This document shows positions 41,805 through 50,301 of a stretch of 64,000 nt of DNA, piece after piece (within the stretch, counting starts at the first letter, position 1; each line of letters begins with the position of its first letter). The notes under the pieces were generated by a model. That model did no database searches. It worked only from the letters and a program-made list of their open reading frames with translations, and was not told the DNA's origin. Location of the stretch: contig JADJBE010000026.1 in the NCBI GenBank assembly GCA_016703895.1, positions 62,001 to 126,000 on the forward strand, written 5' to 3'. Origin of the DNA: Pseudomonadota bacterium. Its GTDB lineage: Bacteria; Pseudomonadota; Gammaproteobacteria; Steroidobacterales; Steroidobacteraceae. Position numbers and translations under genes: made by a program.

Positions 41805-44183
41805 CTACTGCTCGCCAAACTTATAAGTGACGCGCACGCCGTAGGCTCGCTTCTCCGGCAAGCCGGCGGTCAGCATGGTGGCATTGGCGGCCGTCGCCCC
41901 GTCAGTGAAACGCTGAAAACCGGTCAAGGTCTTATCGTTGAAGAGATTGGTGGCATAGAACTCCACATTGAGGCTATCGACTTCGAAGCCCGTGCGCAGG
42001 TTGACGCGATTCGCGTCGCCGGTCTCGGCAAGATTAGCCTCGGTCGCCCACATGCTGCCGCGATAGATATAGTCACCGCGTACGAACCAGCTGGTGCGCT
42101 CCGTGAGCTCACCACGATAGTTGGCCGAGACCGTGCCGCTGATGCGCGGCGTACGCGAGAACTCTTTGCCGAGGCCCGCGATCTCGTTGAAACCCAGAAT
42201 GCCACCGCAATCCGAACAATCGCGCGACAGGATTTCCGTCTCGTTCAAGGCGAAGCTCGCTTCGAGCGTCAGGTTCTCGGTTGCCGCCAGCGACCCTTCG
42301 AGCTCGATGCCTTGCAGGTCGGTGGAGCCGCCGGAACCGGTCACAAACACCGTCTGGGTGGTACCGTTCGGAAACGGGCACACTGCGCCACCGCGGTTGT
42401 TCTGCTTTCGCCACTCGGCGTAATAGACCGCCGCAGTCAACTGCGCACGACCATTCCACAACCGGCCCTTGAAGCCCAGCTCATAGTTGGTCAGCTCTTC
42501 TTCCGGTACGGCGATATCGCCCGCCGCCGACTCCAGCAAGCAGGCGAGCACGCTCGGGGGTAGCGTCGGCACGTTCGCATTGAAGCTACCTGGGCGCGTA
42601 CCTTCAGAGTAGCTGGCATAGATCGTGTTGTTGTTAGTGGGCTTGAACTCGACGATCGCGCGAGGCGTGAAGCTCGTAAATGTTCCCGACAGCGTGGAGC
42701 CGCGCTCGACGCCGTCCGTCACTTTGTCTTCCTGATAGCGCGCTTCGACGCTGGTCGACCAACGGTCACTGAAGTCGTAACCCACTGAACCGAAGACACC
42801 GAGGGTCTCAACCAGGTTGGTGGCCACTCCCGTACCCGTGGTCCACGGCCCCAGCAAACGCGAGTTGGTCAGTGCCTTCGATTCGATATCGCTGTAGTTC
42901 AGTCCTGCTAACCAGTGCAACTGGGTGTCGTCTGCAGAACTGAGCCGCAACTCCTGGCTGAAGTCCTCGCGCAATTGATCGCTCAACAGGACCCAGTTGT
43001 TGCGCTGACCCTGCGACGCGGTGGCGCGGCGATCGAGGTCATCCAGCGAACGATACTCGTTGCTGTGCAGCGCCGTGATCGACGAGAGCTTCCAGCCGTT
43101 CGCAAACTCGTAGTCAAGACCCAGGCTCACTTCGTAGGCCTCGCGAGCGAGTCCGAATCGATCGAGCAGCGATCCACTGAGCAGATACTGGCCAGCCGGC
43201 TCGGAATTGGTCAGACGCGCCAGGACGTCGGGAGTCAGCACCGTATCTAACGAGATTTCGTCCGCAGTCGGGAACCGCGGCGTGCCGCAGACCCAATTGT
43301 TATTGCCGTTGACACCCGGGCTGCCGCGCGTGCCGCTCTCACGACAGTTGAACGCATCCTGTGCATTGCCACGCGCGTAGGTGAAACCTGACGGCGCGCC
43401 GTCATCGTCTTCCCAGTAGTGCAGGCGCAGCTTCGCGGAGAACCGCTCGAATGGCGTCGCATACAGCATGGCCGACACGTCGCGCGTCCGGCGCTGACCC
43501 AGCTTCTCGGCATTCAGCGCGTTACGATACTGACCGTCAGTCTCGTACTGACTGACATCGAACCGAAATGCGAGCTTGTCTTGGACGATAGGCCCTTCGA
43601 CGCCAAACCCCAGATCCGTCGTCCCGAAGCTGCCCGCCTCGACGCGCACGCGACCCTGCCATTCGTTGCCGGGCTTGCGTGTAATCACGTTGATGGCACC
43701 CGCGAACGTTGCGCGACCGAAATAGGCGCTCTGCGGACCCTTCACCACTTCGATACGCTCGACGCCGGCCAGGCGTCCGACTTCGGCACCGAGTACGGGG
43801 GCGCCGTCGATAAACATCGTGGCGCCCTGCTTGGTCTGCACGTCCGTGTTGAACTGCATACCGCGAATCAACAGTCGGCGGTTGTTACGTGAATTAGACC
43901 CCACCGACGGGCCGCCGTAGAAGAAACCGGGGGTGAAGTCGACCACCTGGTCGAGTTCGCGGACACCCTTGTTATCGATATCGTCAGCCGTCAGCACTGA
44001 GATCGTCAGCGGCACATCGAGCAGCGACTCATCGCGCTTGCGCGCCGAGACGGTCACCTCTTCGAGCACCGGGGCGCTCTGTTGCGCGCTTGCGCTCGAA
44101 CTGACGGCCATACCAGCGCCAACACCAATCAAGAGCAGTGCCACTGCCGATATCGACCACACGGAATTCTTGCACGCAGTCAT
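41805..44183 (-). CDS. TonB-dependent outer membrane receptor
   Basis: Length is 792 residues from ATG 44183, preceded by GGGAGGA. The signal peptide ends near SASAQQ; the TonB box region is LEEVTVSARKRDE, then the plug (DVPLTISVLTADDI, LLIRGMQFN, VLGAEVGRLAGVERIEVVKGPQSAYFGRATFAGAINVITRKP) and a 22-strand-type barrel ending in VTYKFGEQ, with a C-terminal aromatic-poor last strand. No sigma/anti-sigma or siderophore genes are near, so a carbon-source ligand is more likely than iron. It heads the minus-strand catabolic run. Confidence 0.93.
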   Translation of the reverse strand: MTACKNSVWSISAVALLLIGVGAGMAVSSSASAQQSAPVLEEVTVSARKRDESLLDVPLTISVLTADDIDNKGVRELDQVVDFTPGFFYGGPSVGSNSRNNRRLLIRGMQFNTDVQTKQGATMFIDGAPVLGAEVGRLAGVERIEVVKGPQSAYFGRATFAGAINVITRKPGNEWQGRVRVEAGSFGTTDLGFGVEGPIVQDKLAFRFDVSQYETDGQYRNALNAEKLGQRRTRDVSAMLYATPFERFSAKLRLHYWEDDDGAPSGFTYARGNAQDAFNCRESGTRGSPGVNGNNNWVCGTPRFPTADEISLDTVLTPDVLARLTNSEPAGQYLLSGSLLDRFGLAREAYEVSLGLDYEFANGWKLSSITALHSNEYRSLDDLDRRATASQGQRNNWVLLSDQLREDFSQELRLSSADDTQLHWLAGLNYSDIESKALTNSRLLGPWTTGTGVATNLVETLGVFGSVGYDFSDRWSTSVEARYQEDKVTDGVERGSTLSGTFTSFTPRAIVEFKPTNNNTIYASYSEGTRPGSFNANVPTLPPSVLACLLESAAGDIAVPEEELTNYELGFKGRLWNGRAQLTAAVYYAEWRKQNNRGGAVCPFPNGTTQTVFVTGSGGSTDLQGIELEGSLAATENLTLEASFALNETEILSRDCSDCGGILGFNEIAGLGKEFSRTPRISGTVSANYRGELTERTSWFVRGDYIYRGSMWATEANLAETGDANRVNLRTGFEVDSLNVEFYATNLFNDKTLTGFQRFTDGATAANATMLTAGLPEKRAYGVRVTYKFGEQ

Positions 44184-44313
44184 GCGTCCTCCCAAAATAG
44201 AAATTACGTTCTTACGGCCGACACAAGCTAGCGCGAGCGCAAAATGGGCGGCAAGTGAGATCTGGGGGTTGTCTCAAAAATGGACAGCCCGAAAGCGATT
44301 GCCGCTCAAGAGT

Positions 44314-45069
44314 TCATGCCGGAATACGCGCCGCTATACGTCGGGCCGCCTCTTGCAGCACCGGTACATACTCGCGCACCGCTTTGTTGAGGCTTACCGC
44401 ATCCTTGGCGTAACGCAGGGTGACCGCGCCGCGGACGTTCCGCGATGAATCGACGACCGCCACCGCAGTCGAAGTAGCCACCGTACGCTGCCGCAAGCGG
44501 TCATAGCTTGCAAACCCCTGACTGCAAACGACTCGCAGGCGTTGTTCCAGCGCCGCTCTCGCTCGCACCCCAAGCCGAGCTTTCGGATCGCGTTCTGCCA
44601 GCGCCGCCAGTACCGCGTCCCGACTGGCGATATCTATATTGGCCAAAATGCACAGCCCCGTTGCGGTGGTTAGCAAGGGCATTCGATAGCCGACATTGAA
44701 CCGATCAGTCGCGAGTGGACTGATGTCGTCGGTATTCTCGCGAATCACCAGATCCAGGCCCGACAGGGTGCCGAGCGAGACTGGCCAACCAAGCTTCTGC
44801 GTGACCAGCGACAGAAACGGCCGGGCAATACTGGCAAGCATCTGCGCGTCGGAGAACCCTTCGCTCAATTCACGAACTTTGGGCGTGAGTCGAAACCGAT
44901 GATCGGATCGATGCTGCTCGAGATAGCCGTCATTCACCAGCGTTTCGAGGAGGCGATAGAGCGTGGCGCGTGGGATGCGCAGCGCCCTGCTAACCTCGAG
45001 AATACTCACGCTCTCCACGCGGTTGAGCAGCGCGAGTATTTCCAGGCCGCGACTGAGCGAACGAGGCAT
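44314..45069 (-). CDS. IclR family transcriptional regulator, MhpR-like
   Basis: Length is 251 residues. N-terminal winged HTH (LSRGLEILALLNRVESVSILEVSRALRIPRATLYRLLETLVNDGYL) and a C-terminal effector domain with ARPFLSLVTQKLGWPVSLGTLSG, SPLATDRFNVGYRMPLLTTATGLC. The C-terminal part looks most like MhpR-type activators that sense hydroxyphenylpropionates. It is 130 bases upstream of, and codirectional with, the TonB receptor gene, so it is the probable regulator of the catabolic run; the effector is unknown. Confidence 0.9.
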   Translation of the reverse strand: MPRSLSRGLEILALLNRVESVSILEVSRALRIPRATLYRLLETLVNDGYLEQHRSDHRFRLTPKVRELSEGFSDAQMLASIARPFLSLVTQKLGWPVSLGTLSGLDLVIRENTDDISPLATDRFNVGYRMPLLTTATGLCILANIDIASRDAVLAALAERDPKARLGVRARAALEQRLRVVCSQGFASYDRLRQRTVATSTAVAVVDSSRNVRGAVTLRYAKDAVSLNKAVREYVPVLQEAARRIAARIPA

Positions 45070-45089
45070 TGCGGTTCAGTACGGCTGGG

Positions 45090-45755
45090 TCAGTCCTGCT
45101 TAGCAGGGCTTGTTAGTGAGTTCATAAACTGGCCCGCACGCCACTCGCCGTCAAGCACTGTCAGGTCCGCCTGCGTAAAGCGTCCTTTGCCGTTCGGGAA
45201 CCCGTCGCGCCAGGCGCCGACATACACGCTGCCATCCGGCAGCACGAATATCCCCTGCCCGCCTGGCTTGCCGTCACGCCAGTCGCCGAAGTACTTCGCG
45301 CCGCTGGGATAAACGATGCTGCCGACACCATGCTTGCTGCCGTGGTTATAGCCACCTATATACGTGGCGCCATCGTTATAGATCACGGTGCCCTGGCCAT
45401 GTTCGCGGTTGTCTTGACCGCCCACGTACTTGCCACCATCCGACCAAGCCCAGGGCCCGTTCGTCTGTGGTTTGTTGCCGGTCCACTCAATTGCATACTT
45501 GGCCCGGTTGGTGAACGCATAGACTGCCTGCCCACGCCGTTCATCGTCCTGCCATTGCCCCGCGAACTGACTGCCGTTCGCACGTGTCAGGATGCCCTCG
45601 CCGTGGCGCTTGCCTTCGCGCCACTCGCCGCTATAGCGCGACCCGTCGGCATACAGCATTTCACCGCGACCATTCTGGCAGTCGCCAGAGATGCAATCCG
45701 CTCGGGCGATGCCAATGGACAACAGACTGAGCCCTGCTACGAGCCAGATTTTCAT
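45090..45755 (-). CDS. Secreted MORN-repeat protein
   Basis: Length is 221 residues from ATG 45755, where a clear signal peptide starts (KIWLVAGLSLLSIGIARA). The mature part consists of about seven MORN repeats: GEMLYADGSRYSGEWREGKRHGEG, GQWQDDERRG, GGKYVGGQDNREHGQGTVIY, GGYNHGSKHGVGSIVYPSG, GDWRDGKPGGQGIFVLPDGS, GAWRDGFPNGKGRF. MORN repeats bind proteins or lipids in known cases. No enzymatic domain is attached. Function unknown. Confidence 0.88.
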   Translation of the reverse strand: MKIWLVAGLSLLSIGIARADCISGDCQNGRGEMLYADGSRYSGEWREGKRHGEGILTRANGSQFAGQWQDDERRGQAVYAFTNRAKYAIEWTGNKPQTNGPWAWSDGGKYVGGQDNREHGQGTVIYNDGATYIGGYNHGSKHGVGSIVYPSGAKYFGDWRDGKPGGQGIFVLPDGSVYVGAWRDGFPNGKGRFTQADLTVLDGEWRAGQFMNSLTSPAKQD

Positions 45756-45945
45756 GCAGACCCCTTCCGTCACGAGTGTTGAGGCGGCATGCTGCACGCA
45801 CAAACTGCCGTGAGGCAAGTTCTGCACCCTGGGTATCCGCATTGGGGTATCCGCATTTTCCGCAGGTTGACCTGGCGGTTCCACAATTGCAGTCTCGGAC
45901 TGACCATAGTTGGACCGTGTCGTCCATGCTCAGGAGTTTCGTCAG

Positions 45946-46257
45946 ATGTCAGAGCCAACCGTCGATCTCAGCTCCATCCGTGGCGACTGGGATTTCCATA
46001 CCCGCTACGTCACCAATGCGATGGACCAGACACTCAAGCGGTTACACAAGAGTTGGCGTGCCTTGAAGGCGCGAGCGCCAGCGGCCAGCCAGGTGCCGGT
46101 CACCGGGGAGCTGATGGAAGAGTTCATTGAGGCCTGTCGGCAGACGCGCGCACTGACTGACGACTTCTTGCTGATGCGCGATACGCAGCCGACCCAGAAG
46201 CGGGCCGCTGGCAAAAAATCTCGCGCTGGCAGCAAGAAGCCTCGCGCCAAGAAGTAG
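45946..46257 (+). CDS. Small hypothetical protein with a Lys/Arg-rich tail
   Basis: Length is 103 residues; CAGGAG lies 9 bases before ATG 45946. The centre is predicted helical (NAMDQTLKRLHKSWRALKARAP, GELMEEFIEACRQTRALTDDFLLMRD). The tail KKSRAGSKKPRAKK is strongly basic, like histone-H1-type or nucleic-acid-binding extensions. I recognise no family. The gene stands alone between the divergent MORN gene and the cupin gene. Confidence 0.6.
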   Translation: MSEPTVDLSSIRGDWDFHTRYVTNAMDQTLKRLHKSWRALKARAPAASQVPVTGELMEEFIEACRQTRALTDDFLLMRDTQPTQKRAAGKKSRAGSKKPRAKK

Positions 46258-46260
46258 CCT

Positions 46261-46294
46261 AACGGCCCAGAAGGCCCAACGGTCCAAAAGGCCT
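46261..46294. repeat. Two imperfect 17-base direct repeats upstream of the cupin gene
   Basis: AACGGCCCAGAAGGCCC at 46261-46277 and AACGGTCCAAAAGGCCT at 46278-46294 are adjacent and differ at four positions. Flanking AGCCTAAC and GGCCTAAC extend the similarity. They lie between a stop codon and the Shine-Dalgarno of the next gene. An operator or a slippage product are both possible. Confidence 0.6.
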
Positions 46295-46316
46295 AACTGA
46301 CAACGAGGAGAGCGCT

Positions 46317-47222
46317 TTGCGTCCGCACGTAGAATTTGTTCAGCAAGAAGACCTGGTGTGGCACGCAGCCGAGCTGCACAAGGGCGATGGTCAGGCGCGA
46401 CAACGCAACCTGTCCTACGACGAAGAAAACGGCGCCGCCTCGACGCGCGTCATCTTCGACAAAGCCTGGAGCCGTGCCGCGGGCTACCACCACGCGGATG
46501 TGGAATGGTATGTGTTGCAAGGCACCGTCAAACTCGGCAAGCACGTACTGACGAAAGGCTCTTACTTCCGTGCACCGGCCGGGCTTGCGATACCCACGAT
46601 GGAAGTCGCCGCGGGCACCGACGTGTTGCTGTTCCGGGAGTACGGCGATTGGGGCTTCTCGTTCTCAACCAAGAACCGCAGTCGCTTCATTTCACGCGGC
46701 GGCAACACGGCCTCCAACGAACCGGGCGAGCTGACGGTGGTCGATACGGACCGCCAGGAATGGATGCCGAATTTGTACGAAGGCGACACGCAACGCTTCC
46801 TCAAGCTGAAGCTGTTGTTTGCCGATCCGCCATCACCCGACAATAACAACTCGGGTTTCGTGTCGCTGCTTTGCTGGGCGCCACCGGGCTGGTCGGACGA
46901 CCGCATGGTGCATCATCCGGTGTTCGAGGAATCGTATTGCATCGATGGCGACATGGTCTACAACTTTGGTTCTCTCGAAGCTGGCGCGTATTTCTTTCGA
47001 CCGGCCAAGGTGAAGCACGGGCACTTCATGGCTGGCGAGCGCCGCGGCTGGACCGGCGTCTTCCGCCTCGATGGCAGCCTGATCAACTGGATCACGATCA
47101 ACGAACGAATCGTGGCCGAGGGCGACGCGCTCAACTACGACCCGAAGACACAGGGGCCCGTGATCGCCGGCATACCGGTGCGCTCCAAGTCTACGGGCCC
47201 GTGGGATCTGGACGGTCAGTAG
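46317..47222 (+). CDS. Cupin-domain protein (DUF4437-like)
   Basis: Length is 301 residues with a TTG start; GAGGAG lies 7 bases upstream. Two cupin halves are visible: AGYHHADVEWYVLQGTVKLG in the first and HHPVFEESYCIDGDMVYN with RPAKVKHGHF in the second, each with a possible His/Glu metal set. Such bicupins include isomerases and dioxygenases as well as sugar-binding proteins. The small gap of 12 bases to the next gene suggests a two-gene operon with the DsbA-fold isomerase. Substrate unknown. Confidence 0.75.
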   Translation: MRPHVEFVQQEDLVWHAAELHKGDGQARQRNLSYDEENGAASTRVIFDKAWSRAAGYHHADVEWYVLQGTVKLGKHVLTKGSYFRAPAGLAIPTMEVAAGTDVLLFREYGDWGFSFSTKNRSRFISRGGNTASNEPGELTVVDTDRQEWMPNLYEGDTQRFLKLKLLFADPPSPDNNNSGFVSLLCWAPPGWSDDRMVHHPVFEESYCIDGDMVYNFGSLEAGAYFFRPAKVKHGHFMAGERRGWTGVFRLDGSLINWITINERIVAEGDALNYDPKTQGPVIAGIPVRSKSTGPWDLDGQ

Positions 47223-47234
47223 CCAACCCCACGC

Positions 47235-47864
47235 ATGAGTAGTCCCCAGGCGGTCGAGCTTTTCTTCCGCATCTCCTGCCCGTGGTCCTATCTGGCATTC
47301 GTGCGGCTGAACGAAGCCGCATTGCGTACCGGGGCGAGCGTCGTCTATCGGCCCGTCCTGGAAGACGGGCTGCAAACAACCGCGCTGCAGACCGCCGACG
47401 GCACAGCCCGGGCTAACTATGCGGCCAAGGACCTGCGCGACTGGGCACGGTTCGCCGGTGTGACGGTCAAACTGCCAAACACGAAGCCCAAAGCGGTATT
47501 CGCGCAACGCGCCATCGTCGCGGCAATTGATGCCGGCCGCGGCAAGGCGTTCATCGATGCATTGTTCGCTGCGCTGTTCAAGACAGGCGGTGATATCGAC
47601 GATAGCGCAGTGGTACTCGCCATCGCAGCTGATTGCGAGCTGACTGCTACCGACTTTGAAAAGCGTGCGGATTCACCGACAACCACAGACGCCATCGCAA
47701 CTAACACGCGCGAGTTGCTAGCGCGTGGCGGTTTCACCGCGCCAACCATGTTCGTCAACAGCGATATGTATGTCGGCAACGATAGAGTGCCCTTGGTCGA
47801 ATCCGCCCTGATGCGCGCGGCTGACCGGCCGTTCATCGCACCCGGCGAACACGACCGGCTTTAG
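47235..47864 (+). CDS. DsbA-fold protein of the 2-hydroxychromene-2-carboxylate isomerase family
   Basis: Length is 209 residues. The active-site region is FRISCPWSYLAFVRLNEAA: Ser-Cys-Pro-Trp-Ser-Tyr replaces the usual CxxC, as in HCCA isomerases and kappa-class GSTs. The C-terminal thioredoxin part has GGFTAPTMFVNSDMYVGNDRVPLVESAL. Known members isomerise ring-fission products of polycyclic aromatics with glutathione. It forms a likely operon with the cupin gene, which suggests aromatic catabolism, but the substrate is not shown. Confidence 0.82.
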   Translation: MSSPQAVELFFRISCPWSYLAFVRLNEAALRTGASVVYRPVLEDGLQTTALQTADGTARANYAAKDLRDWARFAGVTVKLPNTKPKAVFAQRAIVAAIDAGRGKAFIDALFAALFKTGGDIDDSAVVLAIAADCELTATDFEKRADSPTTTDAIATNTRELLARGGFTAPTMFVNSDMYVGNDRVPLVESALMRAADRPFIAPGEHDRL

Positions 47865-47878
47865 ACTCAAGGTCACCG

Positions 47879-48236
47879 TTAGTGCTTGTGACCCTTGCCG
47901 TGCGTGTGGCCGTGCGTGTGGCTATGCGTATGGGCGTGGGAATGCCCTTGCGTCTGCGGCTTTGCATGTCCACCATCACGGTGACTATGGCTGTCGTGGC
48001 TATGTGGCGCCCCGAATCAAGCTGTGGCCAATGGTGCGGGACGGCTGCGAGCTGCGCGGTCGCGCGGCTGGCTTGCGCCAACCGCTGCCTCGCAATTGAA
48101 AGCTCGGCGCCGACAGTGCCCGAGCCAACGCCAGCTGGTCGCACTGCGGGCACTTGCGGGCGCCGCGACTAGCCGACTTCTGCAGCAGTTCAACGCAGTG
48201 TCCGCACAAACGACAGCGATATTCAAAGATAGGCAT
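47879..48236 (-). CDS. FmdB family zinc ribbon protein with a frame-displaced His-rich tail
   Basis: From ATG 48236 the N-terminus is MPIFEYRCRLCGHCVELLQK followed by CPQCDQLALARALSAPSFQLRGSGW, the FmdB putative regulatory zinc ribbon with two CxxC pairs. In this frame it stops at 48000 after 78 residues. One frame over, a His-rich tail continues to TAA at 47879-47881: SHDSHSHRDGGHAK, then HSHAHTHSHTHGHTHG, about 15 His in 42 residues. Removing one base of the CCCC run at 48010-48013 would join both parts. Zinc, nickel or copper binding or storage is plausible for the tail. Confidence 0.72.
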
Positions 48237-48387
48237 CTGACTTAATTCTCGGTGAAGCCTGCAACAACGACCAGAATCGCGACCAGGCAGTGCCTCGAGC
48301 GGAAGGCTTCCTGTAGGCTGCGCAGAATAACCGAATAAGAGGCGAAGCAGGCGCGCTCGTAAGCGCCCGCAACGGAACAGATCTGGT

Positions 48388-50301
48388 ATGTGTGGCATCG
48401 TGGCGATACTGGGCCGGCGCGGGCAAGCGGCGCCCGCGGCTTCTCTCGACAACGCCATTGCGGCGCTCGAGCACCGTGGCCCCGATGACTCGGGCGAGTT
48501 CCGCCATAACAACTTAGCCTTCGGCTTTCGACGCCTCGCAATCATCGATCTGTCGGCGGCCGGGCATCAGCCCATGACCAGCATGGACGGCGCCCTAACG
48601 ATCATTTTCAACGGTGAGATCTACAACTACCTCGAGTTGCGCCGTGAGCTGCAACTGCTGGGGCAACAGTTTCAGACTGCGAGTGACACAGAGGTGTTGC
48701 TTGCGGCCTACCGACAGTGGGGCGCTGAATGCGTCCATCGTCTGAATGGCATGTGGGCGTTTCTGATCTTCGATCGCGCGAGCGGAACAATTTTTGGTTC
48801 GCGAGATCGGCTCGGGGTCAAACCACTCTACCTTTGGGAGAGCGACGATTGGCTGGTGCTCGCTTCGGAACCCAATGCGATACGCGCGACTGGCCTGTGC
48901 GCGGTCGAACCCAACTGGGCTAGATTGGCCGACTCGTTAGCACGCGATGCGCTCGATCACAGCGAGGCGACCTGCATCGCCGGGATCTCGCGCTTGCCCG
49001 CCGGCAGCCGCGTTTGGATCAATCCGGATGGGTCGCGGCGCGTAGATCGCTTCTGGCGGGCTTCGGACTACTCACCCGACGAACCGCCTCGAGCAGATGC
49101 CGACTACGTTGAACGACTGGGGCACTTGCTCAGCGATTCGATCAGACTGCGCATGCGTAGTGATGTGCCAGTGGGCTTCACACTGTCAGGCGGCATCGAT
49201 TCCACCTTGCTGATCTGCGAGGCTGCGCGCCTGGCGCCCGCAGCGACGCAGCTCAACGCGTTTAGCTATCAAGACGACCAGTTCAATGAGAGCCATTTGA
49301 TAGAACTCACGCTCCGTCAGTCGGGTGCTCGTCTCGTCTCTATCGCGAACGACAATCTCGACTTGAGCGAGTTGTTGCCGGAAGTCCTGCGCGCCCATGG
49401 CGAACCACTGCATTCGCCGGCTGAGATCGCCAACTACGAGTTGTTCCGTCTGGCCCGGCAGCACGGCGTCAAAGTGGTCATCGGTGGCCAGGGCGCGGAC
49501 GAGGTGCTGTGCGGCTACCACTCGTTTCAGAATGACTACTGGTACTCGCTGGCAGATGACGGCCACTGGAACACGCTGCGGGCGGACATCAACCGCTTTG
49601 CGCAACTGCACGGTCGAAGCGCAAACGCTTTGCTGCTGCAATCACTGCGACGTTTTGCCCAGATCCGCGTTGGCGGTATAGCAGGCTATCGTCGCGTGGC
49701 AAATCGTTTTGGACCACAGTATCCACAAACTGCGTTGAGCTCGTTGTTCAACCCCGACCTGATGAGGCGCAGTACCCGGTCAACAATGGTCCCAGCCGAC
49801 TTCCGACTCACGGCCCAGCAACAGCGCGCGATCGCGATCGAACCGTTGCCGCTTTATCTGCGCACCGAGGATCGTAGCTCCATGGCGCACTCCGTCGAAG
49901 CACGACTGCCTTTCATGGACTACCGCGTCGTCGAGCATGCATTGCGGATTCCCGGACATCTCAAATACAGCGGCGGCCTCAACAAAGTTGCGCTGCGTCG
50001 CGTGGCTGCAGGGCGGATTCCTGCGGAGATCAGCGCGCGGGTGCAGAAGTTTGGCTTCCCGGTCTCAGCATCGCAACCCATCGCGTACAAGCTCCATACC
50101 CTCGGGCGCGAGTTGATCACCTCACAGGAATTCCGCGAGCGCGGCATCTACGCCATGCAAGCCGTCGAGAACCTGATACGTGATTTTCATCCTAACGACC
50201 CAACCCATGTCAGCTCGGTATTCCATCTGATACAAACCGAACTATGGCTACGCAGCCTGCGGGGCAACGCGGGGATGTTTGCCGCACGCTCGGCCGCATG
50301 A
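48388..50301 (+). CDS. asnB: Asparagine synthase (glutamine-hydrolysing)
   Basis: Length is 637 residues. The N-terminal glutaminase begins MCGIVAILGRRG with Cys2 as nucleophile, and has RGPDDSGEF and IIFNGEIYNYLELR. The synthetase domain has the PP-loop GFTLSGGIDSTLLI, VIGGQGADEVLCGY and LPLYLRTEDRSSMAHSVEARLPFMDYR. The 4-base overlap (ATGA) with a flippase gene suggests that this paralogue amidates a precursor of a surface polysaccharide or peptide rather than supplying free asparagine. Confidence 0.93.
   Translation: MCGIVAILGRRGQAAPAASLDNAIAALEHRGPDDSGEFRHNNLAFGFRRLAIIDLSAAGHQPMTSMDGALTIIFNGEIYNYLELRRELQLLGQQFQTASDTEVLLAAYRQWGAECVHRLNGMWAFLIFDRASGTIFGSRDRLGVKPLYLWESDDWLVLASEPNAIRATGLCAVEPNWARLADSLARDALDHSEATCIAGISRLPAGSRVWINPDGSRRVDRFWRASDYSPDEPPRADADYVERLGHLLSDSIRLRMRSDVPVGFTLSGGIDSTLLICEAARLAPAATQLNAFSYQDDQFNESHLIELTLRQSGARLVSIANDNLDLSELLPEVLRAHGEPLHSPAEIANYELFRLARQHGVKVVIGGQGADEVLCGYHSFQNDYWYSLADDGHWNTLRADINRFAQLHGRSANALLLQSLRRFAQIRVGGIAGYRRVANRFGPQYPQTALSSLFNPDLMRRSTRSTMVPADFRLTAQQQRAIAIEPLPLYLRTEDRSSMAHSVEARLPFMDYRVVEHALRIPGHLKYSGGLNKVALRRVAAGRIPAEISARVQKFGFPVSASQPIAYKLHTLGRELITSQEFRERGIYAMQAVENLIRDFHPNDPTHVSSVFHLIQTELWLRSLRGNAGMFAARSAA

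Noticed and set aside
41307..42563. 418-codon open frame antisense to the TonB receptor
   Set aside because: His/Arg-rich composition without family motifs; the opposite strand has a clear receptor.
41805..44183. Siderophore receptor
   Set aside because: No iron-uptake, FecIR or siderophore genes nearby; the operon is catabolic.
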